A DNA stretch of 64,000 nt from Cryptomeria japonica (lineage: Eukaryota > Streptophyta > Pinopsida > Cupressales > Cupressaceae), in contig NC_081413.1 of NCBI RefSeq assembly GCF_030272615.1, forward strand, positions 555,361,136 to 555,425,135, given 5' to 3'. Made by a program: the position numbers and the translations under genes. Under the pieces are notes generated by a model. The model saw only the letters and a program-made list of their open reading frames with translations, ran no database searches and was not told where the DNA came from. Every line of letters begins with the position of its first letter. The stretch's first letter is position 1. Shown piece by piece: positions 34,355 to 45,236 of the stretch.

Positions 34355-34725
34355 TACTACTTAACTCTTCTAACTTTGTTAGATTTTCTATCATCTAATT
34401 AAAATCCCATAAAATTCTCTAACTTTCTTAGATTTTTCATCACCTAATGAAAATCCTATAAACTTAACTCTTGTAACTTTGTTAGATTTTTCCTCAACTA
34501 ATGGTAACCCCATAAACTTAATTGGACTCTAACTTTATTCAATTTTCCCTCACCTAATGAGAACCTCATAAACTTAACTCCTCTAAATTTGTTAGGTTTT
34601 CCATCACCTAATGATAATTCCATAAACTTAACTCCTCTAACTTTGTTAGATTTTCCCTCACCTCATGACAACCCCACATAGTTAACTCCTCTAATTGTTA
34701 GGTTTTCCATTCTATAGGTTAACGT
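34355..34725 (-). repeat. 48-54-bp tandem array derived from LRR coding sequence
   Basis: About seven units. The period is exactly 54 bp where measured (cttaactcct at 34573 and 34627, gttaactcct at 34681). On the minus strand each unit reads close to ENLTKLEELSLW-----, an LRR core of 18 codons, so the array is a multiple-of-three repeat. Several units carry stops. Confidence 0.75.
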
Positions 34726-35066
34726 TTGTATATATGTTTGATATTATGCAAATCTAATCTTACAAGTGAAGAATATGGAGCAACTTGTGGGAGGATTTTA
34801 AAATGTGGAATTATGTTCTCAGAATAATCTTCAATAACCATAATGCATAGACTTGGAAGAAACTACATATGTGCACTAATTATGAAAATGGTTGTCAATG
34901 TGTTATTATATAATCTAATGAAAGATTAGATCGAAATGATAAATATGGTGTGAAGAAGATTATAAGAATTGTTAAGTTTAGTATTGGTAATCATTTTATT
35001 ATATCTATAGACAAACTTACAATTCTATTGATCTTAAAATTATAGTGATTAGTGCTATTGTTTCTG
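34726..35066. other. No recognised feature
   Basis: AT-rich sequence between the LRR array and the 68-77-bp array. No coding signal. Confidence 0.4.
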
Positions 35067-35231
35067 GATTTGATTGTGTAAAATTTTTGAGCATCAACTT
35101 TTTGATCATACTATGTAATCTGGAAACGTTGATGTTCAAAAATCTTACATGATCAAAGCCAATTCTTACATCCTAATAATAGATCATGGAGTATGATCTA
35201 AAATGTTGATGCTCAAAAATCTTACAAAATC

Positions 35232-36208
35232 TGTTGGAATCAGGGATCACTAAGAGGGGGGGGTGAAGTAGCGATCTACAGGTTATCAGATTTTCAAATT
35301 TAACTTTTAACCACTAGAAACAAGTACTTAAAATAGAAATGCAGAAATAAATAAAAAACAACCTCAAAATCATAACATTGGATTTCTACGTGGAAAGCCA
35401 AATGGGAAAAACCACGGTGGGAATTGAAACCACAATATTATTCCACTATGGTTAGTAGAAAAACAATATTACAAATGGGGAATGCGCAAGCATTCAAGCA
35501 CACTGCCTAGAGCTCACTACTCAATTACAATAACCCGGAAGGCTACAACCCTTAGGAAAGTCTCACTGAATTACACAACTGTTACAGTGATGAATTATAA
35601 TGTATGAAATATGAAATATCATCTACTATACTTGGATGAGTTCCGGTTAAGCACAAATTAACTGACTAAACCACCTTCTCTATTCTGCTTTGTTCTGCCC
35701 TATACTCTATCTCAATCAGCTACCTGATCAAGAATGCGCACGTGAAACTATGCCAAAATGAATTCTTGATCACCTCTTGCTCGGATACCTCTTGCTCGGA
35801 TACAATCACATCCTTCACCAAAAAGATTGCCCACACCAAACTTATATACCGATAACCACAAAATAGGTTATACATCATGTCAGCCCGAATGTGTGATGTG
35901 TAGTTACATGTCGGCTTGACCAGATCTAAAAAGATAAATGTGGATCACCAAAATGATAATAAGATGATATGTCTAAGTCAGCCCAATCACCCCAAACACG
36001 CTTCAATGCACCACAATCATCAGAGAGCTTTCGGACCCAAAAATGCTCCATTCTTCCTGAAATATCGGTTAACACCTACTTCTGGATAGGAAGAATCATG
36101 ACTACTAGATTGGATCTCCAAGAAGATTTGCCATCAATGACAACCCTAAACCAAAAATCAGTCGCCAAAAACCACCGGAAATCATCGGATGAGTGTCAAT
36201 TGCCAACA
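35232..36208 (-). mobile_element. Solo copia-type LTR, reverse orientation
   Basis: Minus strand: TGTTGGCAATTGACACTCAT ... CTGATTCCAACA, 977 bp. Target duplication AAATC (35227-35231) and CAATC (36209-36213); the array unit predicts CAATC, so one base has changed. Contains the LTR module with ctacgtggaaa and accacggtgg near 35387-35421. Confidence 0.85.
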
Positions 36209-36389
36209 CAATCAAATCCAATTCTTACATCCTTCACAAAGTGTGATACAAAACACTAATGCTCAAAAATCTTACACAATCAAATCCAATTCTTACATCC
36301 TAATAATGGATCATGGAGTCTTATCTGAAACATTGATGCTAAAAAATATTACACAATCAAATCTAATTCTTGCATCTTGATGATGGATC

Positions 36390-37346
36390 TGTTGGCAATT
36401 GACACTCATCCGATTTAGTTGTATTGTCATTGATGGAAATATAATCATTTTGAGTTGGACACTTAACCAGTACTCACTGGTATTCATGATTCGACAATCA
36501 ACATTTAGGGAAACCGACAAACTAGGATCCAGTAAATGAGGGTGACATAGGAAATTGATCTGGCAGGTCTACACGGTAGCAATCAACGGCATCAGTCATG
36601 AAGTTTAATGTATTTATTTTTGTCTAGGATGACATGTAAATAAATTGTCATATCATTGTAAGCCGACATAAGGCATTTATGTTTATGTTTGGGAAGGGTA
36701 TTTAAGTCAGTTCGATTAGGATATTTTGGATATAACATGACAAGAGATTAAGAGATATAAATATGATGCGAGATATAGTGATGTGATATTGTGTGAACAA
36801 TATTGATCGGTTGTATGTGAATATAATATTTTTTAGTCATTGGTTATTGGTTTAAAGGTTTGGGATGCAGAGCAAGTTACCGGTAAAGGAGGACATAGTG
36901 GAAACTGATACAGTCTATGCTTGAATCGGAACTCATCCAGCATAGCAGATGCATTCTCTAAGTTTAGAATTTTGTTTGTAAACCAGCATTTGGTTTGTGT
37001 AGTCAGTGAGGCTCCTTTTGTGATGAGAAGTGTGCTCTAGGTTGTTGGCCTTCTTGCATGTGCAAGCCCCTATTATAATATTTATTCATTTGGCCAGTGG
37101 ATAGATATTGTGGGTCACCAATCCCACCGTGGTTTTTCCTCCTTGAGGTTTTCCACATACAAATCTCTATGGTATGGTGTTTATTCTTGTGGTGGCATTA
37201 TTTAGACTTGCTGTTATATTCTTTTATGGTTACCAGTTACTGAAAAACTTTATTAATAAGATTAAAATTTATCTTACTAGCAAAACACTGATTCACCCCT
37301 TAGAACATTGATTCGTCCCCTTTCTCAGTGTTCTTGAATTCCAACA
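36390..37346 (+). mobile_element. Solo copia-type LTR, forward orientation
   Basis: TGTTGGCAATTGACACTCAT ... TTGAATTCCAACA, 957 bp, the same family as the LTR at 35232-36208. Target duplication GGATC (36385-36389) and AGATC (37347-37351), one transition apart. Confidence 0.85.
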
Positions 37347-37560
37347 AGATCATGAAGTATGATCCAAAATGTTGATGCTAAAGAATCTTATACAATCAAA
37401 TCCAATTCTTGTATCCTTCACAGAGTGTGATCCGAAACGTTGATGATCAAAAATCTTATACAATCAAATCCAATTCTTATATCAAGTGAAGATGGATCAC
37501 AAAGTATAATTCATAATATTGATGCTAAAAAATATTACACAATCAAATCCATAAACAACA

Positions 37561-38065
37561 ACATTAATCGCATAGATTGTAAAAATCTGATGACACAAAT
37601 TATAGTGATTTTAAAAAAGACGCCTAACATTCCTTGCTCTGGTCTAGAAACCTTGCAGCATGTCCTTTTGGATAGAAATAAAGTAGAGAAATGCTCCATT
37701 GCAGAACCATTGTAATTGTGACAAGATCTTGGTGGATGATAATGTACTCCTGATTGCAATGAGTACATTCTCACCCACCAACAACTCGCCACAGTAATGG
37801 CTTCTTGTTGAACAAAATATGGAGCAACAACATGGAGAAAAGAAATATATGACCATCCTATAGACTAATAAGGAAGAAATAAAATAGAGAGAGAATGCTA
37901 GATAAGATGAATCTAACTGCCTTTCTCTTTGTCATTCTCCTCTTTCAAATCTGTTTTTTTATAGGAGGTCATGGCTAGAGAGATCAAATTTGCAGCAAAA
38001 TTAATTGTGAGTTTAGTAATTTTGTTCCATTCTTTTATCTTTTTTGGGTCGTGTATTAGAGCAAT
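37561..38065. other. No recognised feature
   Basis: Short frames on both strands (for example minus 37856-37535) show no motif that I can name. Confidence 0.4.
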
Positions 38066-38410
38066 ATGGGACTACCTCGTACTCCTTGTGGGAGGTACCT
38101 AACTACATTATACAAACAAGGCATACACACCTTACCCCCTTATGGGATTTGAACTTGTGATCTCTCTTTCAAGAGTACAAGTTCTCCACCACTAGGCCAA
38201 CTTAGACTCTATAATAGGATCTCTTCTAAACTCATTTATTCAAACCTCCCTGTGGGAGGTACCTAACTACACTACAAATGATGCATACATACCTTACTCC
38301 CTTGTAGGATTTGAACTTGTGACCTCTCTTTCAAAGGAACAAGTTCTCCACCACTAGGCCAACTCGAATTGTGCTTCAGGATCTCTTCTAGACTCATTTA
38401 TTCAAACCTA
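38066..38410 (-). mobile_element. Tandem pair of tRNA-derived SINE-like units
   Basis: Two copies with a 163-bp period (gtgggaggtacctaactaca at about 38089 and 38252). On the minus strand each has an A-box-like ggcctagtggtggaga (38181-38196 and 38346-38361) and, about 35 nt later, a B-box-like agttcaaatcc (38145-38155 and 38307-38317). This is the internal RNA polymerase III promoter layout of tRNA-derived SINEs. Both copies share a further downstream block. Confidence 0.65.
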
Positions 38411-38870
38411 TTTATTTTCAATAAAAAATCAAAGGTCAATTAATTAAATATTTATTTAATTTTACTTTAACACACACAAGAGTCATGTGCACACAAGCAC
38501 ACAATATAATTAATATTATTTAATAGAGAACTTATTATTCACTATTTAAGTATAAAAAAGGCTCATTGACCAAATAAGTATTTTTATTTTATTTTAACAC
38601 ACACAAGAATAATGTGCACATATAGAAATTATTATTTACTTTTTAAATATTAAAAAGGCCCATTGACCCCACACGCATGTGCATATATGTGCACACACAC
38701 ACACACAATCTAATTAGTTTTATTTAGTAGGAAAGTCATTCTTTACTTTTAAGTATAAAAAATATTAAAATTTTAACTAAAAAGTAAAATATATATCTTC
38801 ATATATAATATAAATAAAATAACAAATATTTCTCTTTTTTTTAATAGATATGTCTTTACAATATCTATAC
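38411..38870. repeat. Dispersed repeat, left half
   Basis: Resembles 62030-62235: aggtcaattaattaaatat, then acacacaagagtcatgtgca, then attaaaattttaactaaaaa. Two near-duplicate stretches occur at about 38440-38570 and 38570-38760. The right half of the same repeat appears at 50525-51275. Confidence 0.55.
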
Positions 38871-38984
38871 TAATAATTAACCTATATTAAGGATTTTTTT
38901 TGTGTGTGTGTATACATCTCATAATTAATGTGTTATTAATAATTATTGTTTGGTGTTAAAGAGAAACGTGCCTAAATTTTTTTG

Positions 38985-39146
38985 AAAAGGGCATATTGAT
39001 ATTTAAACATTACATAGTACACAATGTGGCTTTAAAAGCTCCCATTCCTTAAACTTAGTGAAAATTTCAGATTTTGAATGCATAAAATAAATCCAAGCAT
39101 ATCTTGAGACATCATCAATGAAGGAAACATAATATCAAGATCTATT
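38985..39146 (-). pseudogene. Copia integrase core fragment
   Basis: Minus-strand [18 protein letters not shown] and [13 protein letters not shown] are hallmark copia integrase core sequences. The fragment begins at the LINE target duplication and ends abruptly at about 38985. Confidence 0.85.
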
Positions 39147-39161
39147 CAAAGAGTCAACATC
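39147..39161. other. Left target-site duplication of the LINE
   Basis: acatcctttgtacca, matched by acatccattgtacca at 48477-48491 with one mismatch. It lies in the integrase coding sequence of the reverse-strand copia relic. Confidence 0.88.
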
Positions 39162-39440
39162 CTTTGTACCAATTAAAGTTGCTAAAGCTGGAGCTGGCTG
39201 GGTCCTTGGCAAAGGTAACAAAATCAGATTTTGGGAGGATGTCTGGATCAAAGATGAGCCTCTTTTTAATCAAGATTGCAGCCATATCATTAAAGATTGT
39301 AGAAGGAGGTTTGGTTCTATGGTCTGTAATTATTGGGAGGAGAATAAATGGGTTAGACTTGATGCGGTTTATGTTGGATTTTCTTCGCTCCAACATGATT
39401 TGATGTCCTTTTTTGTCAGCAAAGATTTAGATGATGTCTT

Positions 39441-39942
39441 TGTTGGTGTAAATAATTATTCATCTTGGATATTATTACACCTTACTTAAGTTTACTTTGG
39501 TGTAAATAATTATTCATCTTGGATATTATTACACCTTACTTAAGTTTACTTAGGAAATGCATTTCATAGTAGTGTGGGTATGAGACACTTGGATGTTTGT
39601 GCCACATTGGGATAGTGTGTGTAGGAGAATTTCCACATTTTATGGTGTTGATCTTGTTGTTACACTCCACATTCAATGGGTGATCCACCTCATGTGGACT
39701 ATTATATTATTTCTCCTACCTACCCACACCTATTTCCTACCTACCCTTGTTTCTTATTGATCCACATGTCATGTTTGTGTGCTCACATATCTATATAGCC
39801 TTGCCTATATAAGCAAGCTCATATTCATTGAATGAAACAATTGATCATTTATCTGTTGATGAGAATATAGTTTATTCTTATCCTAAATTTTTTCTCTCTA
39901 TTATATTTTTCATTGAGCTCTTGATCTTGGAAAAATCTCACA
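39441..39942 (+). repeat. 5' LTR of the gag-protease copia element, with a 57-bp internal duplication
   Basis: 502 bp. The first 57 bp after the terminal TGT (tggtgtaaataattattcat ... tttactt) are present twice in tandem; the 3' LTR has one copy. It ends tctcaca, directly followed by the primer site. Confidence 0.93.
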
Positions 39943-39954
39943 TGGTATCAGAGC
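39943..39954 (+). other. Primer-binding site, initiator-Met tRNA type
   Basis: TGGTATCAGAGC immediately after the LTR, the common plant copia primer site complementary to the 3' end of initiator methionine tRNA. Confidence 0.92.
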
Positions 39955-42318
39955 GATTAGAGTGTCATTGGTTTGTCAATTGAGAGAAACTTGATGCTAT
40001 TTGGGGTTGTATATTTTGGAGCTTTCTATTGTAGGTTATTATTGAAGCTTGATGGGTCAAATCTGAGGTCACCATTGGATTGAGGAGGTCCAAGAAAGTT
40101 AGTTTTTCCTTTTGTTTCATCCAAATTAGACTTCAGAAGCCAAATCTAGAGGCATTTGAAGTTTGACACTATGGCAAAAATTTTCCAGAAATTATAATTT
40201 TGTAGGCAATTTTCAAATAGCGATATCTCATTGATCCGAACTCGTTTTGTTGAGAAATTTTTTTTGTTTTGGGGTATAATTTCATGATCTGTATAGTGGT
40301 GCAGAAGTGTTCTAATTTTTGGATACAAGTTTTTTGGAAATCGCGAAATCCCAATTTTTACAACTTTGGAGGCTTCGTTTGGGCTCATATGGACTCCTTT
40401 TCAGGTGTCGTTTTTTTTGAAAGTGCATGTTTTTTCATCTACTTTCATAATCTACCATCTATTTGTAGTGATTTTAAGTATAAATTGTACTTTCAGTATT
40501 TGGCCATTTTTGACATATTTGGTACTTGCATTTTGCTTGGATCTTAGTTTAGATCACTAGCAAAATTTATTGAAGTCTCTTAGATCTCATTTTGAGAAGT
40601 TGTAAATTGAAATTAGAAGTCCACTTTGCCTTGTTTTGCAAGTGGCCTATTGTACATGCACTACATATAAATTGCCAAAATCATCATTTTTTGGGGGGTA
40701 CTTGATTGAGTGAATTTGGGGGGGTGTTGATGGGAATGGTGTTAGGATAGACTAGCCTAGTCTATGCTCTTGGATCCTTCCCTTGGATCACCTGGTGTTC
40801 TCTTCACACCCTAGGGTCTCTAGGACTTCCCTTGCCTGAGGAATCCCCTGACCTTGCCCAATCCACCCACCAATGAGTTGCACTGCTGCTCCCAAGGTCT
40901 CACCTACTCATGAGACTCAAATCCCTTACAATGGCTAATAAGGGCTTAGTTTGTCCTACTACTTCCTAGGTCCTAGAAAGGTTAGGATAGGTATTAAACC
41001 ATGTTTTTCATCCATCCATGTGCCCCCAAGAAGTTGCAACCTTCATCCCTCCTACCGATTCCACCATTTTGCTCATTTCCTACAAAATAGGGCTACAAGG
41101 AAGAGCCCCTATTAGGCCTCCAATCTGGACTTTTAGGGCTCTCTTTTGAAAGTGATGCACAAACTACCCAAACTCCCAAAATGGACTACCATTCATTTGG
41201 CAAGGGCTCAAGGATTTCTCTAGTTTTGGGCCTCCAAGTGGTCGTATAGTGCCTTGGGCGAATTTTGGGGTTTTTAAGGGTTTTGTGAGGGTTTTATAGT
41301 CTACCTGGGTCACAGTGTATGTTTTGTGTTTTAGCCTCCTCCTTCACACCAATTATTCTCCACACACTCCTCTATGCCTCCTCCAAAGGGTGCACTCTCC
41401 TCTATCCAACCTTGCTCTCTTAGACCACTGCTCCATCAACCATTCCTAACCGGGCACTATCTAGTCTCGCCTAGGAGTGGCTAAAGGCTTGGCTTCCCTG
41501 CATCTAAAAGGGCTCTTCTTGCATTGCAATATGGTACAAGGTCCTCTCTTCCATTCCCCATGGTTTCATGGTGGCTCCACAATGGGGAATGGAATTGTTA
41601 ACCCATTAGTGCAAAACTGTCCCAAAACTGGGCAGCGACGGTGTATTTTACAAATTATTTACAAAGAACCTCAACCTGCACAACACAAACTTCCTAAATA
41701 CTCAAAATGAAAGATGATATACAACACGAAGCTCTCCACATGGTTTTTCAATCAAATCAATCCATTAACATGCTTGGTGGCTTCATGAAAGCTAACTGGT
41801 AACCATTTTTACAGTCACAGTGATAGTCTCTCCTCTTGTGTCGTACAATATTGATTAACCAACCCATACTTTAGGGTTTGAAACATCTTATACTACCCAT
41901 GCCATATTTAGGGCTCTCCACACTCAACAAGGGATTTTGACCATTTGGGTGGAAAAGTTGCTTGACAACTTTTAAAAGTTGTCATGCAACTTTTGCATCT
42001 TTTGAGCAACTTTTCCATTGTTGCTTTTCATGACTCCTAGACCTATTTTGGACTTTCCTAAGGACATCACCATGCCAAAAAGGCCTAACACACATCATTT
42101 GCACACTCAACCTCTCCTGCACAAGAAATCACAACAAAACAACTAGGGACCTACAACTAGGACCTACTCAAGAACGAATGAGCTCATGGCTCTTATTACA
42201 TATACAATGGCTTCAAAAGAAGCATAACACCCAAAAAACAAAGAAGGAGGAAGAGCTTGGAAGGGTGCTCCTGCACCAGGTGTCTCTTGTGCTTTTGTGT
42301 TCCTTCCTTTTTGCTGCT
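39955..42318 (+). other. Long leader of the gag-protease copia element
   Basis: 2.36 kb with no sustained frame before the gag ATG at 42319. It contains the 42-bp palindrome at 41953-41994. Such a long leader is unusual for copia and may carry packaging or dimerisation signals, or may be captured sequence. Confidence 0.6.
41953..41994. repeat. 42-bp near-perfect palindrome in the leader
   Basis: Arms of 21 bp (41953-41973 and 41974-41994) are complementary at 20 of 21 positions with no loop, centred on cttttaaaag. Related caacttttg strings follow at 41995-42025. Confidence 0.85.
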
Positions 42319-44424
42319 ATGGGTTCTTCTAAGTTTCCTCTCTTAACTCCTCATAATTATGCTACTTGGAAAATTGATGCATGGAGTAAACTTATGGAAA
42401 AAGGACTAACTCATTACATTGATAGAACTATTGTTTCTCCTGCTGATCCTAAGGTTGATCCAGTTGGTCACTTGGATTGGCTCACTAAAAATATCATGCC
42501 AATTGGTACCTTAAGAAAGTATGTATCAAAGGATCTCATTTTTCATATTGAGAAGTGTACTCTAATCAAGGATGCTTGAAAAAAGTTTCAAGACTTATAT
42601 GGTCAAATTGATAGTGATCTCACCATGTTAGATCACAATAACTTTGATGCTATACAAGACTATGTCACTAACACAAATGAGTTGAGGGCACAACTCAAAG
42701 ATTGTGGCATTGATAATAAGGATACTCAATTGATCTTCAACTTGATAGGCAAGCTTCCACAAGAATATGTAGCATTTGTTTCTAGTTTCCAAACCCATAG
42801 AATGACAATGAGTTCAAGCTACACAATGCCTACTTTTGATGCTTTCAATGAAATGTTGATGATGGAACAAACTAAGTTGATAAGCATGGGCATTCTTAAG
42901 GCTTCTAAGTCTCAAGCATTAGTGGCAAATCAAGGGAACAAAGGAAATCAAGGAAAGGACAACTCAAACAAGAAGAAATGGCAATCAAAGCCTAAGGACA
43001 AAGCATCATCCTCTCCACAACAAGGAGATACATCCTCTTCCAAGAGGGATAATTCACCAAAGAGGGAGCAACCTACTTGTACCTATTGTAAAAATTTTGG
43101 TCATGAGGAGCATCGTCTCCATTTTAAGAAGATTCATGAGCTCACACATATCATCAAAAAGAATAACATTGATTTGCCTAATGTCTACAAGAAGGATGAT
43201 TCAATAACTTCCACTTCCTCACATTCAAAAGGAAAAGGGCAAGCATTAATGGCTTCTACAAGTGGGAAGACTCACTCTTTTGGGACAAGAAAAGGAAAAG
43301 CTCTATGTGCTACTATCAGTCATGATTCAGAGAGATGGCTTCTAGATTTAGGGGCTTCTCATCATATGGCATCTTCACAGTCTATGTTCTCTACATTTGA
43401 GCCTTGCACCATGCCTCATATTTTGATGGGCAATCATACATACATGGATGTGATTGGGAAAGGATCTACTGACATTGGGGATAACTCCTTCAATGATGTG
43501 TTGTGTGTACTCCACTTGACAAACTATCTCCTTTCTATCTATCAAATCACACATGGTGCAACTAAGAGAGTTGTGGAGTTCACACCTTAGACAGTTTTCA
43601 TTAGAGACTTGGAGACTGGAGCTATCATTGCGACTGGGGTGGTTGATCATGCATCTCAGTTATACTCCTTTTCAGATTTTGTTGATGATGATGATTTCAC
43701 ATTTGATGATTCTACACATGTTGATCACACTTCTTGTGATGCTTCAGATTTTGAGGAGAACTTTGGGCACTTGAAAATGGGGATTCTCACATGTGACCCC
43801 ATTCTTGAGTCTTGTATTTCATCTCCTCATATTGATATCACATCACCTATTGCACCTGATAATGCAGATAGTGCGATAGTTTTGCCTTCATGTGATTTAG
43901 TGCAGCAGGATATTCATTGTCTTCCAGCTTTAGATTCATGGGATGATTACTTGACAGACATTGCACGTTTGTTTGTGGAATCCTACATTGCAGATTTGGG
44001 AGACATCATTGATGACATTCATCTTCTCTTTGATGAAGATGATCCTTCTTCGATTGTTGCGAGGGAACACTCTGACCCTCTTGTTCATTCTCTACATGAT
44101 CATTCTTTTGAGGTTGACATGGTTGTGGATACTTATGTATAGCAGTTGGAGGAGGTCTCTTTATCTTTTGAGGAGACATGTGAGTCTTTGGGACATGTTG
44201 TACATCCATCTCCACTAGATCTTGGAGTGCCTTTTTCAGCAGTGTGGCATAGTTTACCACCTTTGGAGGGGGTATCTTTCAGCATCGACATGGGGACACT
44301 TGAGAGTTTTTTAGAGATTCCATTCATCATGAGTTTTCTTCATACATCTTCCCTTCATGATTGGGGAGAATTCATGGATACACCTTTGGTTTTGTTTCTT
44401 CCTAAGGGGAGGAATGTTGTTTGA
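42319..44424 (+). pseudogene. gag: Copia gag-protease frame with an acidic C-terminal region
   Basis: 702 codons in one frame, broken by TGA 42577-42579 (TGG-type change in KDA-stop-KKFQDLYG), TAG 43588-43590 and TAG 44140-44142, with the final TGA at 44422-44424. Gag: MGSSKFPLLTPHNYATWKID at the start; the zinc knuckle CTYCKNFGHEEHRLH has His where the last Cys is usual. Protease: WLLDLGASHHMASSQ has Leu instead of Ser in the D-S-G-A site, then an LMGNH region. A pre-integrase-like DLETGAIIATG follows, and then the sequence departs from copia pol into about 250 codons rich in Asp, Ser and Leu (DFVDDDDFTFDD) with no family that I recognise. The ATG at 42319 is chosen because the gag homology starts there; an in-frame ATG lies further upstream at 42178. 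Confidence 0.88.
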
Positions 44425-44788
44425 CGTTCGTGGAGCAGTTTCTTCATACATTGAGCTTCTATCATTGGTGCAGATTCTACATTGAGGGGGGGCTTCCTGT
44501 CTTCTCTTCTTCTCTCATATGGGGGGGACTTTTTCCTCACATGAGGTTTTGTTCCTCACATTCTTCTATGAGAGTTCTTTGTATCTATCTTTAATCTCTC
44601 TTTTGGGGGAGGGTTTTTTCCCATTGGGTTTGTCTCTCTTTCCCCACTTTGTGAGAGATTTCATTGCATTGGTTTTCATTCATTTGTACATGGGTACCTA
44701 ACATGGCCTTGTAGCTAGGACCCATCTTGCATTCCTTAGTTGCATTGTAGACTTTAGTGCATTCCCCTAAGTTGCACTTAAGGGGGGG

Positions 44789-45236
44789 TGTTGGTGTAAA
44801 TAATTATTCATCTTGGATATTATTACACCTTACTTAAGTTTACTTAGGAAATGCATTTCATAGTAGTTTGGGTATGAGACACTTGGGTGTTTGTGCCACA
44901 TTGGGATAGTGTGTGTAGGAGAATTTCCACCTTTTATGGTGTTGATCTTGTTGTTACACTCCACATTCAGTGGGTGATCCACCTCATGTGGACTATTATA
45001 TTGTTTCTCCTACCTACCCACACCTATTTCCTAACTACCCTTGTTTCTTATTGAGCCACATGTCATGTTTGTGTGCTCACATATCCATATAGCCTTGCCT
45101 ATATAAGCAGGCTCATATTCATTGAATGGAACAATTGATCATTTATCTATTGATGAGAATAAAGTTTATTCTTCTCCTATATTTTGTCTCTCTATTGTAC
45201 TTTTAATTGAGCTCTTGATCTTGGCAAAATCTCATA
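44789..45236 (+). repeat. 3' LTR of the gag-protease copia element
   Basis: 448 bp, TGTTGGTGTAAATAATTATT ... CTCATA. The terminal CA has become TA by a C-to-T change, and the target duplication GTCTT follows. Confidence 0.93.

Larger units (their letters stand above)
35067..37560. repeat. 68-77-bp tandem array, interrupted by two solo LTRs
   Basis: Array pieces at 35067-35231, 36209-36389 and 37347-37560 share aaaaatcttacacaatcaaa, ccaattcttacatcc and ggatcatggagtatgatc. Measured periods are 76, 68 and 77 bp. The first piece starts with the same motif inverted (gatttgattgtgtaaaattt at 35068), so the array has a head-to-head junction. Minus-strand frames look weakly protein-like (FDCV-FFSINVSD), but no family is recognised. 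Confidence 0.75.
39441..45236 (+). mobile_element. Gag-protease-only copia element, 5.8 kb, inside the LINE
   Basis: LTRs at 39441-39942 and 44789-45236, an exact 5-bp target duplication GTCTT (39436-39440 and 45237-45241), primer site TGGTATCAGAGC (39943-39954) and a polypurine tract ttaagggggg ending at 44788. Between them are a 2.4-kb leader and one frame (42319-44424) encoding gag and a protease-like domain, then a long acidic region with no integrase, reverse transcriptase or RNase H. It is non-autonomous by design or by old loss. The LTRs show roughly 20 mismatches over about 445 aligned positions by eye, so the insertion is moderately young. Confidence 0.93.

Noticed and set aside
35067-37560. 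CRISPR array
   Set aside because: The repeats are degenerate and head-to-tail without unique spacers; the long gaps are solo LTRs with target duplications. This is plant nuclear DNA.
37535-37856. Minus-strand frames considered as part of an NLR gene
   Set aside because: No P-loop, kinase-2, GLPL or LRR pattern could be found; they overlap in different frames and look like chance.
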